Shown: piece by piece, positions 33,818 to 43,287 of the stretch | How positions within the stretch are numbered: the first letter of the stretch is position 1 | Layout of the letters: every line of letters starts with the position of its first letter | Source of the DNA: SMBSF63 sp034003545 | GTDB lineage: Bacteria > Chloroflexota > Anaerolineae > Anaerolineales > Anaerolineaceae | Direction: 5' to 3' | DNA length: 64,000 bases | Assembly: GCA_964447155.1 (NCBI GenBank) | Contig: CAYURM010000006.1 | Coordinates: forward strand, 55,311-119,310 | Made by a program: the position numbers and the translations under genes | Notes under the pieces: model-generated | What the model saw: the letters and a program-made list of their open reading frames with translations, nothing else | Told to the model about the DNA's origin: nothing | Database searches by the model: none

Positions 33818-34813
33818 CTATTCATACAAAATACTGGTAATCAACGCCATCCGAAGCGAAACACTATACGCAATGGCCTCAAAATACAATTGATGTTCTG
33901 AATCATCGATTCGAAGATCCATTTCGCCAGCACGACGCGGCAATGTATGCGTAACCGAAATGGTTCGCCCTTCTTCCAACTTTATCTTGTTCAGCGTATC
34001 GAAACTGACGTAATAATCATCCATGATTTTCTTGAATTTATCCGCTTCAGGTCCTTTAGGAGCACTGCATCCTGGAAGATACACCATATCCATCCCTGAA
34101 ATAAATTCGTTAAAAGACTTCTGGGAAAAATCATATTTCTCATCCACTTTTTCGCCCAGATCCTCGATTTTTGAAACAACCTCCCTCGGTATGCACTTAT
34201 CCTTTAGACTGGCTAAACTCACTTTTGCACCCAACCGAGCCAATCCATAAGCCATGGAATGACCTGTCCGTGCTTCAACCAGATCAGGGCTGGCAATGCA
34301 AACCTTTAACCCTTCAACCTTGCCATAAGTACGCCAGATGGTATACAAATCCAACAGCGCCTGGGTGGGGTGTTCCCAATGACCAAACCCGCCATTAATG
34401 ATCGGGGATTCACTGAATTTAACAGCTTCTCGTGCAGAAATATCATCAAAATGCCGCATCACAATGATATTGGCATATTTGGAAATCACCTTCAACGAGT
34501 CGCCCAAACTTTCTTCCTTTGCAGCGGAAGAGGTAACCAACGGGTTCGCTTCACTGATTACGAGTCCGCCCAGGCGATGCATTGCTGTTTCAAAGCTCAT
34601 TCTTGTCCGTGTACTGGGTTGGAAAAACAGCGTCGACATCACTTTGTCGTCAAGCAAATTAACCCTGGAACGGTTCCAGGGTTCCAACATCAAGGCTAAT
34701 TCAAACAAATTATAGATTTGGTCATTACTCAAATCATTAATGGACAGCAAACTTTTGCCACGAAAATCAACCGCATTCACCAATTTCTTAATTGTTTTAA
34801 GATTATTATTCAT
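33818..34813 (-). CDS. ATCase/OTCase-superfamily carbamoyltransferase, probably catabolic
   Basis: 331 residues. The carbamoyl-phosphate motif FFQPSTRTRMSFE is near residue 63, the 80s-loop Lys in AAKEESLGD near residue 98, HPTQALLDLYTI near residue 145 and the C-terminal HTLPRR near 285. Motifs are closer to aspartate than to ornithine carbamoyltransferase, but there is no pyrimidine gene nearby and the neighbours are allantoin genes and a carbamate kinase. E. coli YgeW and relatives are superfamily members found in purine-degradation clusters. Likely role: phosphorolysis of a ureido acid (oxalurate or ureidoglycine) to carbamoyl phosphate. AAAGGA precedes the ATG. Confidence 0.82.
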   Translation of the reverse strand: MNNNLKTIKKLVNAVDFRGKSLLSINDLSNDQIYNLFELALMLEPWNRSRVNLLDDKVMSTLFFQPSTRTRMSFETAMHRLGGLVISEANPLVTSSAAKEESLGDSLKVISKYANIIVMRHFDDISAREAVKFSESPIINGGFGHWEHPTQALLDLYTIWRTYGKVEGLKVCIASPDLVEARTGHSMAYGLARLGAKVSLASLKDKCIPREVVSKIEDLGEKVDEKYDFSQKSFNEFISGMDMVYLPGCSAPKGPEADKFKKIMDDYYVSFDTLNKIKLEEGRTISVTHTLPRRAGEMDLRIDDSEHQLYFEAIAYSVSLRMALITSILYE

Positions 34814-34907
34814 AGATAATTCCTTTGACCATTCCTTTTAACCTGTATGTGTGTTCATTTTATAATAATGTCGATAAGGTTCACCTAAAGAAAACATAAA
34901 GATACAA

Positions 34908-35822
34908 TTAATAAAGCCCATCAATTTTCTTGCGAAGCGTTTCAAACCTTAATGCAGCCTGTCTCCGGGTGGATTCAAACAGAGACTTTGTGCCAAACCC
35001 TTCGATCGCAATGGAAGCAGAGGCGGCTCCTGCACATGCGGCCAATGACAAATCCCCGCTTTGAATAAATTTGGACATAAAGGCACCACTAAAAGAATCA
35101 CCCGCTCCCGTTGAGTCAATCGGGTCAACCGGGAATATCGGTATTTCCATAAAACACTTCGTTTTATGGTCATAGACCAGCGCCCCCTGCTTATCCAGCT
35201 TTACCACCACAACCTCAGGCCCCAACTCGGCAAATTTTTTCGCAGCAGCATAATAATCATCTGTTCCCAGTAACCGATATACTTCTTCACGACTTGGCAA
35301 AAAGATATCGACATGCTTCAAAAGGCTCAAAACCCGCTCTTTATTTCCAGTAATGTAATCTTCCTGAGGATCATATCCAATAAGCGCCGCAGTGTTCTGC
35401 TTAAGCTTTGGGAGAATGTCTTCCGTGGCGCGCAAATCGATCGCAAGCACCAAAAAAGATTTTGCCGTTTTATATTCTGCGGGCACATCGCTATATAATG
35501 GAGAAAGCTCATAGAAGACATCTTCCGTATTGCGCGGGATCCATGTCCGCCTTCCATCAAATTCGTATACAACCCAATTATGGAGCGCAGGGTAATCCTT
35601 GGAAATCAACCCTTGCAGATCAAAGTCCCTTTGGCGAAGAAGGTCTACATTTTTCTTTGGAAAATCACTGCCCAGAGGCGCTAAGACGCCAACTTGATCA
35701 CACCAGTGAGAAGCCGCCAACCCGGCATAGACAGCATCCCCGCCAAAAGTCCCCATATATGTCGTACCGTCCGGTAAAACAACATCATCAATTGTGGTAT
35801 TTCCAACGCATACGCAATCCAT
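34908..35822 (-). CDS. PfkB-family sugar kinase
   Basis: 304 residues. Ribokinase fold with GGDAVYAGLAAS near residue 28 and the catalytic DSTGAGDSFSGAFMSK near residue 245. The ATG at 35822 has AAGGAG 7 bp upstream and gives the family N-terminus MDCVCVGNTTIDDVV. It starts 11 bp after the dppC stop and precedes the carbamoyltransferase gene by 94 bp, so a kinase is placed directly after the peptide-type importer. Intact active site; substrate unknown, possibly the sugar part of an imported conjugate. Confidence 0.86.
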   Translation of the reverse strand: MDCVCVGNTTIDDVVLPDGTTYMGTFGGDAVYAGLAASHWCDQVGVLAPLGSDFPKKNVDLLRQRDFDLQGLISKDYPALHNWVVYEFDGRRTWIPRNTEDVFYELSPLYSDVPAEYKTAKSFLVLAIDLRATEDILPKLKQNTAALIGYDPQEDYITGNKERVLSLLKHVDIFLPSREEVYRLLGTDDYYAAAKKFAELGPEVVVVKLDKQGALVYDHKTKCFMEIPIFPVDPIDSTGAGDSFSGAFMSKFIQSGDLSLAACAGAASASIAIEGFGTKSLFESTRRQAALRFETLRKKIDGLY

Positions 35823-35833
35823 CACCATGCTCC

Positions 35834-36739
35834 TTATTCATACCGCAATCGGGGATCAAAATAATCGCGAAGCCAATCACCAAATAAATTGAGACCCAAT
35901 ACAGTAAATAAAATTGCTAACCCCGGGAAAGTCGCTATCCACCAGGAATCTTGCAAATAATTACGACCATCGCCGAGCATTCCACCCCAGGCAGGAATCT
36001 CAGGACTTACTCCTAAACCCAGGAAACTTAGCGAGGCCTCAGAAAGAATTACAGATGCAACTGTAAATGTAGCCACAACAATCACTGGCGAGATCGCATT
36101 TGGCAGAATATACTTCCACATTAGACCGAAGTTTCCTACACCAATTACTTTTCCAGCGTCCACATACTCCTTTTCTTTCACAGTAAGCACTTGCCCGCGT
36201 ATCACTCTGGCATAAGAGACCCACGATCCCCATGCCAAAACAAGCACAAGTTTTTCAAGCCCGCTGCCAAATACCGCTAAAATAAAAATGGCTAGCAGTG
36301 TAAATGGGAACGCTAATTGAACATTTATCATCCATGAAATAATAGAATCCAGCTTGCCCCGATAAAAAGCGGCCAGCGTACCCAACAAGATACCCACCGT
36401 CCCACCCAGAACAGATGCAGTAATGCCAAGGATTAATGAAATTCGGCTCCCATAAACAATTCTGCTGAATAAATCTCTTCCAATAGAATCCGTCCCCATA
36501 ATATGCGGGATTTCTCCCTTCTCCGAAATTGAAAGCGTAGGCTGTTGTAACCGGTTTTTTAAATTCATTTCATACGGATCATATGGCGCGACAAATGGAG
36601 CAAATAGTGCCACTAAAATTACTACGATGACAATAAGAAAACCCAGAAACCCTGACTTGCTTCTGATAAGTGACCACCAGAAACGCCCCCCTTTTTTCTT
36701 TCCTGGCTTTGTTTTAGTATTAAGCTCAATTTTTTTCAT
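35834..36739 (-). CDS. dppC: Dipeptide/opine-type ABC transporter permease DppC
   Basis: 301 residues. After a Lys-rich cytoplasmic start, six membrane segments and the EAA loop (GASHVR-like YVDAGKVIGVGNFGLMWKYILPNAISP) typical of the DppC/OppC permease of family-5 ABC importers. An N-terminal OppC extension (APYDPYEMNLKNRLQQP) is present. With DppB it forms the channel for the ligand delivered by the lipoprotein encoded two genes upstream. 14 bp separate it from dppB. Confidence 0.92.
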   Translation of the reverse strand: MKKIELNTKTKPGKKKGGRFWWSLIRSKSGFLGFLIVIVVILVALFAPFVAPYDPYEMNLKNRLQQPTLSISEKGEIPHIMGTDSIGRDLFSRIVYGSRISLILGITASVLGGTVGILLGTLAAFYRGKLDSIISWMINVQLAFPFTLLAIFILAVFGSGLEKLVLVLAWGSWVSYARVIRGQVLTVKEKEYVDAGKVIGVGNFGLMWKYILPNAISPVIVVATFTVASVILSEASLSFLGLGVSPEIPAWGGMLGDGRNYLQDSWWIATFPGLAILFTVLGLNLFGDWLRDYFDPRLRYE

Positions 36740-36753
36740 CGTTGGCTCACCAC

Positions 36754-37671
36754 CTAGTCAACCCGAATTCGGGGGTCTAAGACTGTATAAATTACGTCTA
36801 CAAACAAATTTACTAAAACAAATATTGTAGAACTGACAATAATAACTCCCTGAATTACCGGGAAATCTCTTTGAAAAAGAGCATTTACGCCCAGACGCCC
36901 AATACCCGGCCAAGCAAATACCATTTCGATTACAAATGCACCACTTAAGACGGTTCCAAAAGACATTCCCATCACAGTAACAACCGGGATAAGAGCATTT
37001 TTCAATCCATGAATACCAATAACGGTTCTTTCTTTGAGGCCTTTTGAACGCGCCGTACGAATATAATCCTGTCCCAATACTTCCAGCATTGAAGAACGCA
37101 CTATTCTCGTGAAATATCCTATCGAGCTTAAAGATAGCGTAAAAGCCGGAAGGATTATATGCTTATAGGATCCCGTCCCAGAGATTGGTAACCATCGAAG
37201 CTTTACCGAGAAAATCAACATCAAAATCAATGCCACCCAAAAATTCGGCGCAGCCTGACCAATCAGCGCAAAAGTACTACACAGCAAATCCCCTATGCCA
37301 TTCCTATATAAAGCAGCAAATATTCCTAATGGTATGGCTACGATGACACTGATCAATATGGACACAAAAGCCAGTTTTAATGTCGCGGGCATTCGCTCAA
37401 AAACTAAATCAGCAACATCCGCTTTCTGATAATAGGATTGCCCTAAATCCCCCTGCACCAGGTCTCCGACAAAACCAAAATACTGCTCATACAATGGCTT
37501 ATCCAATCCCAATTGCTGTCGCACAGCCTCTCGTGTTTCTTGTGGTGCGGTTTCAGGAACCAAAAGCCTTACAGGATCTCCTGTCATTCTCCCCATTACA
37601 AACACCAATATGGAAACACCAAAAAATGTTAAAATGCCTTCAAATAATCGTTTTAAGATGTACGATAACAT
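36754..37671 (-). CDS. dppB: Dipeptide/opine-type ABC transporter permease DppB
   Basis: 305 residues from the ATG at 37671 (MLSYILKRLFEGILTFFGV), the usual N-terminus and first span of DppB. The frame is open to 37755, but that would add 28 atypical residues. VMGRMTGDPVRLLVPE and the EAA-type loop DYIRTARSKGLKERTVIGIHGLKN are family hallmarks; six spans are visible. Lies between dppA and dppC. Confidence 0.9.
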   Translation of the reverse strand: MLSYILKRLFEGILTFFGVSILVFVMGRMTGDPVRLLVPETAPQETREAVRQQLGLDKPLYEQYFGFVGDLVQGDLGQSYYQKADVADLVFERMPATLKLAFVSILISVIVAIPLGIFAALYRNGIGDLLCSTFALIGQAAPNFWVALILMLIFSVKLRWLPISGTGSYKHIILPAFTLSLSSIGYFTRIVRSSMLEVLGQDYIRTARSKGLKERTVIGIHGLKNALIPVVTVMGMSFGTVLSGAFVIEMVFAWPGIGRLGVNALFQRDFPVIQGVIIVSSTIFVLVNLFVDVIYTVLDPRIRVD

Positions 37672-37867
37672 AGGGTTGTTATACTCCAATAATTTGCCGG
37701 GAATATGCAGCTTGCCAATTGGGTTCTGGTAAATTTCAAATTCAGACAGGCTCATCTATTTTTTGCTTGAGAAAAAGCACCCAACCCAAAATCATATTCG
37801 TATTCATTTTGGTATTGAATGGGAAAGAAATGTTTCCCATTCAATACCTTTCATGCTAAAGATTTAA

Positions 37868-39487
37868 TTAGTTTGCGGGGGCAGCTTCCCAAGTGTTAAT
37901 GTATCCATCATTGCGGGGTTCCCATTCAATCCGATTGCTGACGCCGAACAGAACCGGTAACTTCCACAGGAAAATCCAGGGAGCATCATCCCAAACAAGC
38001 TCTTGCATTTGCAGAACCAACTCCTGACGCGCTTCAGGATCCAGCGTAACAGAAGCCTCATCATACAGAGCGTCTAAATCGGGATTGCAGTAACTAGAGC
38101 CATTATCAATATGCCCACAGGTAAGAATAAGATTCTCAACCAACGGATTAACCAAGGCGGCCCAACCAACGAACGCCAATCCCTTGAACTCTTTATTGTC
38201 CAGAGCTTCATAGAATTGTCCCTGTTCAACGAATTCAATTTTTGAACTAACACCTACTGCCTGCAGATAATCAGCTACTGCGAGGACAATTTCTTTATCC
38301 AAACCATAGGTATTGGGACGTGCCTGAATCGTAACTTCAAAACCATCCGCATATCCTGCTTCAGCAAGCAGCTGCTTCGCCAATTCAGGATTATACGAAT
38401 AGGGTTCCAGATCCGGATTATTGTTCGGCGGGTTGACATAGCTTTGAAGCGGGCTCGTGAAACCAGACAAAATGGTTTCCGTAATCGTTGCCTTGTCCAC
38501 AGCGTAGTTCAGAGCTTGACGAACTTTCTTGTCTTTCAAAGCTTCCTGCGTTCCAGTCTGCGAAATCTGGAAATTCATTTTTCGCAAGCCTTCCATTGCA
38601 ATTAACCGTGAGACATCGCTTTCAACCATCCCTGCTTGATCCAGAGAAACTGAAGGGGCAATATCAATGTTCCCTGCAAGCAATTCATTCAAACGAGCAC
38701 TCTGTTCCGGAATTACCCGGAAAGTGATCTTGTCAACAGCAGCTGCGTCTCCCCAATAATTTTCATTCCGTTCCAGTGTTATGTGGTCATCTTTCACCCA
38801 TTCCGTGAACACATATGGGCCTGATCCAACCGGTGCTTCAGCAACTTCGTCAACCGAGAGAGAAGAATAATAATCTTTTGGGATAATCAGAGCTTCAGCT
38901 ACCCAGAATGGCATTGTTAAGCTGGGCTCTTCGGTGACAAACTGGAAAGTGTAATCATCAATAATTTTCACTTCTTTCAACGTAGTTTGCGAAGGAAGCT
39001 GATAGAAATTATTGAACTGCGGATCTTGAGCACGTTCCATGGAATACGCCACATCTTCAGAAGTCAAAGCTTCACCATTTGAAAAAGTGATTCCTTCTTT
39101 TAATTTAAACTCCCAAACAGTTGGTTCAACCTGTTCCCAGGATTCTGCAAGGTCTGGCTGCGTTACACCACTTTTATCACGACGCCCCAAGAAATCGAAT
39201 ATGTGCATTAAAACACTCATATCCAAACGATTATTGGAAAGCATAGGATCCAATGTCTTGACATCGTATGGTGCACCATAAACAAGCTCAAAAGGCTCTT
39301 CTGCCTCTTCAACTTCTTCTACCGGTTCAGCTTCTTCTGCAGGAGCCGCTTCCTCTTCAGTCGCAGGTTGAGCTTCCTCTACAGGGCTAGCATCACTTGG
39401 AACTTCTGCCGTTTTTGGAGCACAGGCAGCCAGTGAAGCAACAAACATACACACCAACAGAATAGTACTGACTACTTTTTTAGCCAT
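37868..39487 (-). CDS. dppA: Family-5 solute-binding lipoprotein DppA
   Basis: 539 residues. A lipoprotein signal ends in LAAC (Cys22), followed by a Glu/Ala/Pro-rich linker of about 40 residues typical of surface lipoproteins in this group. The mature part has SBP_bac_5 motifs (PDLAESWE, ALTSEDVAYSMERAQDP, VRQALNYAVDKATI). Such proteins bind peptides, opines, nickel or heme; here the neighbours suggest a nitrogen-rich conjugate. GGAGG precedes the ATG. 105 bp separate it from the amidohydrolase gene upstream. Confidence 0.92.
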   Translation of the reverse strand: MAKKVVSTILLVCMFVASLAACAPKTAEVPSDASPVEEAQPATEEEAAPAEEAEPVEEVEEAEEPFELVYGAPYDVKTLDPMLSNNRLDMSVLMHIFDFLGRRDKSGVTQPDLAESWEQVEPTVWEFKLKEGITFSNGEALTSEDVAYSMERAQDPQFNNFYQLPSQTTLKEVKIIDDYTFQFVTEEPSLTMPFWVAEALIIPKDYYSSLSVDEVAEAPVGSGPYVFTEWVKDDHITLERNENYWGDAAAVDKITFRVIPEQSARLNELLAGNIDIAPSVSLDQAGMVESDVSRLIAMEGLRKMNFQISQTGTQEALKDKKVRQALNYAVDKATITETILSGFTSPLQSYVNPPNNNPDLEPYSYNPELAKQLLAEAGYADGFEVTIQARPNTYGLDKEIVLAVADYLQAVGVSSKIEFVEQGQFYEALDNKEFKGLAFVGWAALVNPLVENLILTCGHIDNGSSYCNPDLDALYDEASVTLDPEARQELVLQMQELVWDDAPWIFLWKLPVLFGVSNRIEWEPRNDGYINTWEAAPAN

Positions 39488-39592
39488 ATTTACTTTTCCT
39501 CCATGTTAAGTCTAATTATCCATATAACGATCGAAATTCTTGAAATCTCTTTTGTTTTTTTACCTCCTTACAAACAAAATTTGCCAGAAATA

Positions 39593-41059
39593 TCAAGCTG
39601 TCTTAATTGGGAAGCTTGAGGGGAACAGCGTTTCTGGCCCCCGGTGCTGATAATCTCGTTCCGTATAGCTATTTTTTAAGCGATCGAAATAATTCTGGGC
39701 TTTTTTGCGATAGTCCTGGTAATCAACACCGGGGATCATTCCATTTTCCATCACCAAACGTCCATCAATGAATACCATGCGGGTATCACTACCGAATCCA
39801 TTCAAAACCATGGTTCGAATGGGATCATCGATTTGCCCCATATGGAACGAATCCAGATCAATAACGATCACATCTGCTTTTGCGCCCGGCGTCAAACGTC
39901 CTAAATCCGGTCTGTTCAGTGCATCTGCCCCCCCGATCGTCGCTGCCCGATACATGTCTGCGGTAGAGCAGGCAAATTGGGAATTTTCAGCGATCCTGCC
40001 CATTAGAATGCCCATTCGCATGGAAATAATTAGATCAGCCGGATAGCAATCCGTACCCAGAGCTAACCGGATGCCATACTGATTGAATTTTGAAAAAGAT
40101 TCAAACAACACGCCACTACGCGAAATTACAAAAGGACAATGGACAATCACAGCCTGGCTTTCGCGCAATAAGTCGAGATCCGGCCCATCCTCAATTTGTT
40201 CGTAGGAATAACCATTCACATAAATTCCGTGTGGAATGAGCACCTTATCCGACAAGAAACCGATATCGGAAAGATACTGAACCGGGGTTTTCTGATACCA
40301 TTCTTTTATTAAGCGAAATTCCCGCATTGATTGCGTAGCGTGCAATCGAATTGGACAATCTAATTCATCACTATAAAACCTGGTTTGTTCAAGCAGATCC
40401 TTTTTACAAGTATCGATGGTTGAAGGAACCAGCAACCCCTTAATACGGCTGTTATTTAACTGGTTCAACGTGTTGATAAACTGAACAGCACCTTTTAACC
40501 CCTTTTTCCCTTTTTCTTCGTCCCAATGCAAGCCAGGGTTTCCGGCAGCATCACGATAATGAACCCCCGAACGATAGCTAGGCCCCATATAAACCCGCAG
40601 TCCCAGCTCATCCACAACATCAATATACTGCTCAAATTCCTCTTCTGTCTCTGCCCAGGCTCGATATTGAAGTCCTGTGACAGGCAGGGCAGTCGTAATG
40701 CCATTTCTGAGCAAATGGGTAAGCGCATAGCGGAACTTAAATACCTCGTCCTGCAAACTGCCAATATCATGCGGCCCGCGATCGATATATTCTTCAGACC
40801 AGGATAGTCCCGACGTATTTTCCTCTTGCACATCAAAAGTCAGCGGGGTATTATCAATATCCGCAAGAGCATTCAAATCGACAAAACCAGGACCCACAAG
40901 GGCATTGCCCGCATCTATTTCTTGATCAACGTCGCCAGGGTATGAATGTCCCACGAATAAAACTTGATCATCCTGAAAGACCACTTCTCCATCTTTATAG
41001 ATGACATGGTCCCCATTTTCGTATCCGACTACATAAGCCCCTTTAATCTTTGTTATCAT
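39593..41059 (-). CDS. Amidohydrolase-superfamily protein lacking the HxH motif
   Basis: 488 residues. The overall order matches ATZ/TRZ enzymes: C-terminal LTPGAKADVIVIDLD, H in RLHATQS, H in LIPHGIYVNG and D in LGTDCYPADL. The first metal motif, H-x-H after PGFVD, is N-A-L (FVDLNALADID). Metal binding must differ, or the protein uses another chemistry. The start at 41059 has AAGGAG 6 bp upstream; a frame extension to 41089 would overlap the SIS gene. Lies between SIS gene B and dppA, so it is produced with the transporter. Confidence 0.82.
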   Translation of the reverse strand: MITKIKGAYVVGYENGDHVIYKDGEVVFQDDQVLFVGHSYPGDVDQEIDAGNALVGPGFVDLNALADIDNTPLTFDVQEENTSGLSWSEEYIDRGPHDIGSLQDEVFKFRYALTHLLRNGITTALPVTGLQYRAWAETEEEFEQYIDVVDELGLRVYMGPSYRSGVHYRDAAGNPGLHWDEEKGKKGLKGAVQFINTLNQLNNSRIKGLLVPSTIDTCKKDLLEQTRFYSDELDCPIRLHATQSMREFRLIKEWYQKTPVQYLSDIGFLSDKVLIPHGIYVNGYSYEQIEDGPDLDLLRESQAVIVHCPFVISRSGVLFESFSKFNQYGIRLALGTDCYPADLIISMRMGILMGRIAENSQFACSTADMYRAATIGGADALNRPDLGRLTPGAKADVIVIDLDSFHMGQIDDPIRTMVLNGFGSDTRMVFIDGRLVMENGMIPGVDYQDYRKKAQNYFDRLKNSYTERDYQHRGPETLFPSSFPIKTA

Positions 41060-41085
41060 CCTGTTCTCCTTTTTATTAGTAGAAA

Positions 41086-42264
41086 TCAATTATTCTCTGC
41101 GGCAAGGAATTTTTTCATCGCCAGATGATAGGCGAACAACTGCACTGGAAGAGAATACAAAATGGGAGACATCGATTCCTCAACTTTGGGCAAAAAGATA
41201 ATTTGATCGGATGATCCCTGGAGCGTCAGATTCCCTTCTGTCACCACACTGTAAATTTTTCCTCCCCAGGCCTTCCCTTGCTTTGCAGTATCCAATGCCC
41301 TCGGAATACTTAAGCCATCGGGAGCAATTAAGAACATGGGATCATTTACTTTTTGTGAGTTGTAATGATGAAACTCCTCCAAAGGAATCGCAAGTGCATG
41401 ATCGGGCGTGCATTCTTTCACCTTCGCTGCGCCAAATAAACTACACGCATAAGCCGGCCCGCCGCTTGCAAAAAGATAAATTGGCTTATTGATTTCCTTT
41501 TCAGCAATCTCTTCTATTTCATCTGTAATATTTTCCAGCACCGACAAAACCTTCTCAGGCGTTTTGTATAGTTCGGCTTCCGATCCAGAAAAATCAACAC
41601 CCGCCCTGTTCACCAGCTTTCCCCACTCAATGCCAAGTTTATATAATAAAACCATTGCAGCAGTACTCGATTGTGTTGGCCACCCTTTTCTTTGAGCATG
41701 AATTAGGATCCCGCGATCAGACTCTTCCATCAAGGGCGAACCAGGCGTATTGCTTAAAGTTAATGAAACAGCTCCCTTCGCCCGCGCCAGCAGCATCGCT
41801 TCCACTGTCCTTACCGTCGATCCACTTGAACTCAAGGTAATGATCAAGGTGTTTTTATCAACAGGATAATGATAATAATATGTGAAATCCAGGGCTTGAA
41901 TGGCCTCACATCTAATTCCCAACGCTCTTTCGAAGAATGAGCGTACAGCTGCCAGCGAAGCCATCGAGTCTCCGCAGCCTGTCAAATAAACTTTGTTAAT
42001 ATCCTGTTTTGCGAGAAAAGCCGCAATTTCAGTAATCTTGGCGCTTTCCAATTCCAGATTATTTTTTAATACATCGGGCTGTTCCCAAATTTCTGTCCAG
42101 GTAAATTCCACCCGCATTCGGCGTTTGCGATCCAGCGGATCATCCGATGGCAGAGCTGCCATTTTCTGCATTTCCTCTTCATAAATCTTTTCAACAAGAT
42201 TTTTTGAATGCTCATCTAACGGAGAATCAGGAGCAACCAACGGAGTTGTATAAATATTTGACAT
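41086..42264 (-). CDS. SIS-domain sugar isomerase/deglycase-like protein (B)
   Basis: 392 residues, same architecture as the protein encoded at 28421-29566: GCGDSMASLAAVRSF, TLSSSGSTVRTVE, RKGWPTQSSTAA and PLEEFHHYNSQKVND are all shared. Two SIS domains, no glutaminase domain, Glu and His of EEFHH kept as in FrlB/FraB deglycases. A charged helical extension of about 60 residues precedes the first domain. It lies between dppF and the HxH-less amidohydrolase gene. Confidence 0.84.
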   Translation of the reverse strand: MSNIYTTPLVAPDSPLDEHSKNLVEKIYEEEMQKMAALPSDDPLDRKRRMRVEFTWTEIWEQPDVLKNNLELESAKITEIAAFLAKQDINKVYLTGCGDSMASLAAVRSFFERALGIRCEAIQALDFTYYYHYPVDKNTLIITLSSSGSTVRTVEAMLLARAKGAVSLTLSNTPGSPLMEESDRGILIHAQRKGWPTQSSTAAMVLLYKLGIEWGKLVNRAGVDFSGSEAELYKTPEKVLSVLENITDEIEEIAEKEINKPIYLFASGGPAYACSLFGAAKVKECTPDHALAIPLEEFHHYNSQKVNDPMFLIAPDGLSIPRALDTAKQGKAWGGKIYSVVTEGNLTLQGSSDQIIFLPKVEESMSPILYSLPVQLFAYHLAMKKFLAAENN

Positions 42265-42302
42265 TTTTTCCTCTCATTATTTCAAAATCAATTAAGTTTT
42301 TA

Positions 42303-43283
42303 TCAAACGAAATGACAGGCAACCCAATGCCCATCACCAACTTCACGCCATTTTGGAGTGTCTCTTTGGCAACAATCTTCAGCCATTGGACAACGGGGGT
42401 GAAAACTACATCCTTGCGGCACATCAATAGGACTGGCGACATCGCCCTCCAAAATGACCCGTTTTCTTTTTCTCGCTACTGCTGGATCAGGTATTGGAGC
42501 GGCGGACAATAAAGCTTTTGTATAGGGATGTAATGGGTTTTCATATAAATTCTTGCAATCTGCCAATTCCACAATCTTTCCCAGATACATCACCCCAACT
42601 CGATGACTGATATGCCGAACGACGGACAAATCGTGAGCAATAAATAAATAGGCTACTCCCAAATCCTCTTGTAACGATTGAAGTAAATTAATAATTTGTG
42701 CCTGAATAGAAACATCTAAAGCTGAAATAGGTTCATCACAGACGATTAACTCTGGCTGTAAAGCCAATGCCCTCGCAATTCCCACCCTTTGGCGTTGCCC
42801 ACCCGAAAACTCATGTGGATAACGAGACATAAAATTCGGATTAAGTTGAACCGTTTCCAAAAGATGTGCCACTCTGTCTCGAATTTGTGTGCTTTCACAA
42901 ATATGATGTAATCTAAGCGGCTCACTGATGAATTCCTGAATCGTCATTCTTGGATTCAAGCTTGCATAAGGATCTTGAAATATCATTTGCATATGCGGGC
43001 GGATGGGACGCAGTTCTCTTTCAGGCAGGTTTGTAATATCTCGATCCATGAAGATTATTTTTCCATCAGTAGGTTCATATAACCGGATAATGGTTCTGCC
43101 CAAAGTAGATTTTCCACACCCGGACTCGCCAACCAGTCCAAATGTCTCGCGTTTTTTAATAGAAAGAGAAACGCCATCAACAGCATGAACATCTCCAACA
43201 TGACGGCGCAGAATCCCTTTATAGATCGGAAATTTTTTTTCCAATTCAATAATATCGACCAGATTTTCTTGAGATTTACCCAT
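42303..43283 (-). CDS. dppF: ABC transporter ATP-binding protein DppF
   Basis: 326 residues. Walker A GESGCGKSTLGR, Q-loop, signature FSGGQRQRVGIARAL, Walker B LIVCDEPISALDVS and the switch His in IAHDLS are intact. The C-terminal oligopeptide extension with a Cys-rich end (GCSFHPRCPMAEDCC) is typical of DppF/OppF and may hold an Fe-S cluster. The start at 43283 follows AAGG and lies 4 bp after the dppD stop. Confidence 0.92.
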   Translation of the reverse strand: MGKSQENLVDIIELEKKFPIYKGILRRHVGDVHAVDGVSLSIKKRETFGLVGESGCGKSTLGRTIIRLYEPTDGKIIFMDRDITNLPERELRPIRPHMQMIFQDPYASLNPRMTIQEFISEPLRLHHICESTQIRDRVAHLLETVQLNPNFMSRYPHEFSGGQRQRVGIARALALQPELIVCDEPISALDVSIQAQIINLLQSLQEDLGVAYLFIAHDLSVVRHISHRVGVMYLGKIVELADCKNLYENPLHPYTKALLSAAPIPDPAVARKRKRVILEGDVASPIDVPQGCSFHPRCPMAEDCCQRDTPKWREVGDGHWVACHFV

Positions 43284-43287
43284 ATCT

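Noticed and set aside
33818..34813. Calling the carbamoyltransferase pyrB
   Set aside because: Motifs are ATCase-like, but context (AllE, AllC, carbamate kinase) is catabolic and no pyr gene is present; left as a superfamily call.
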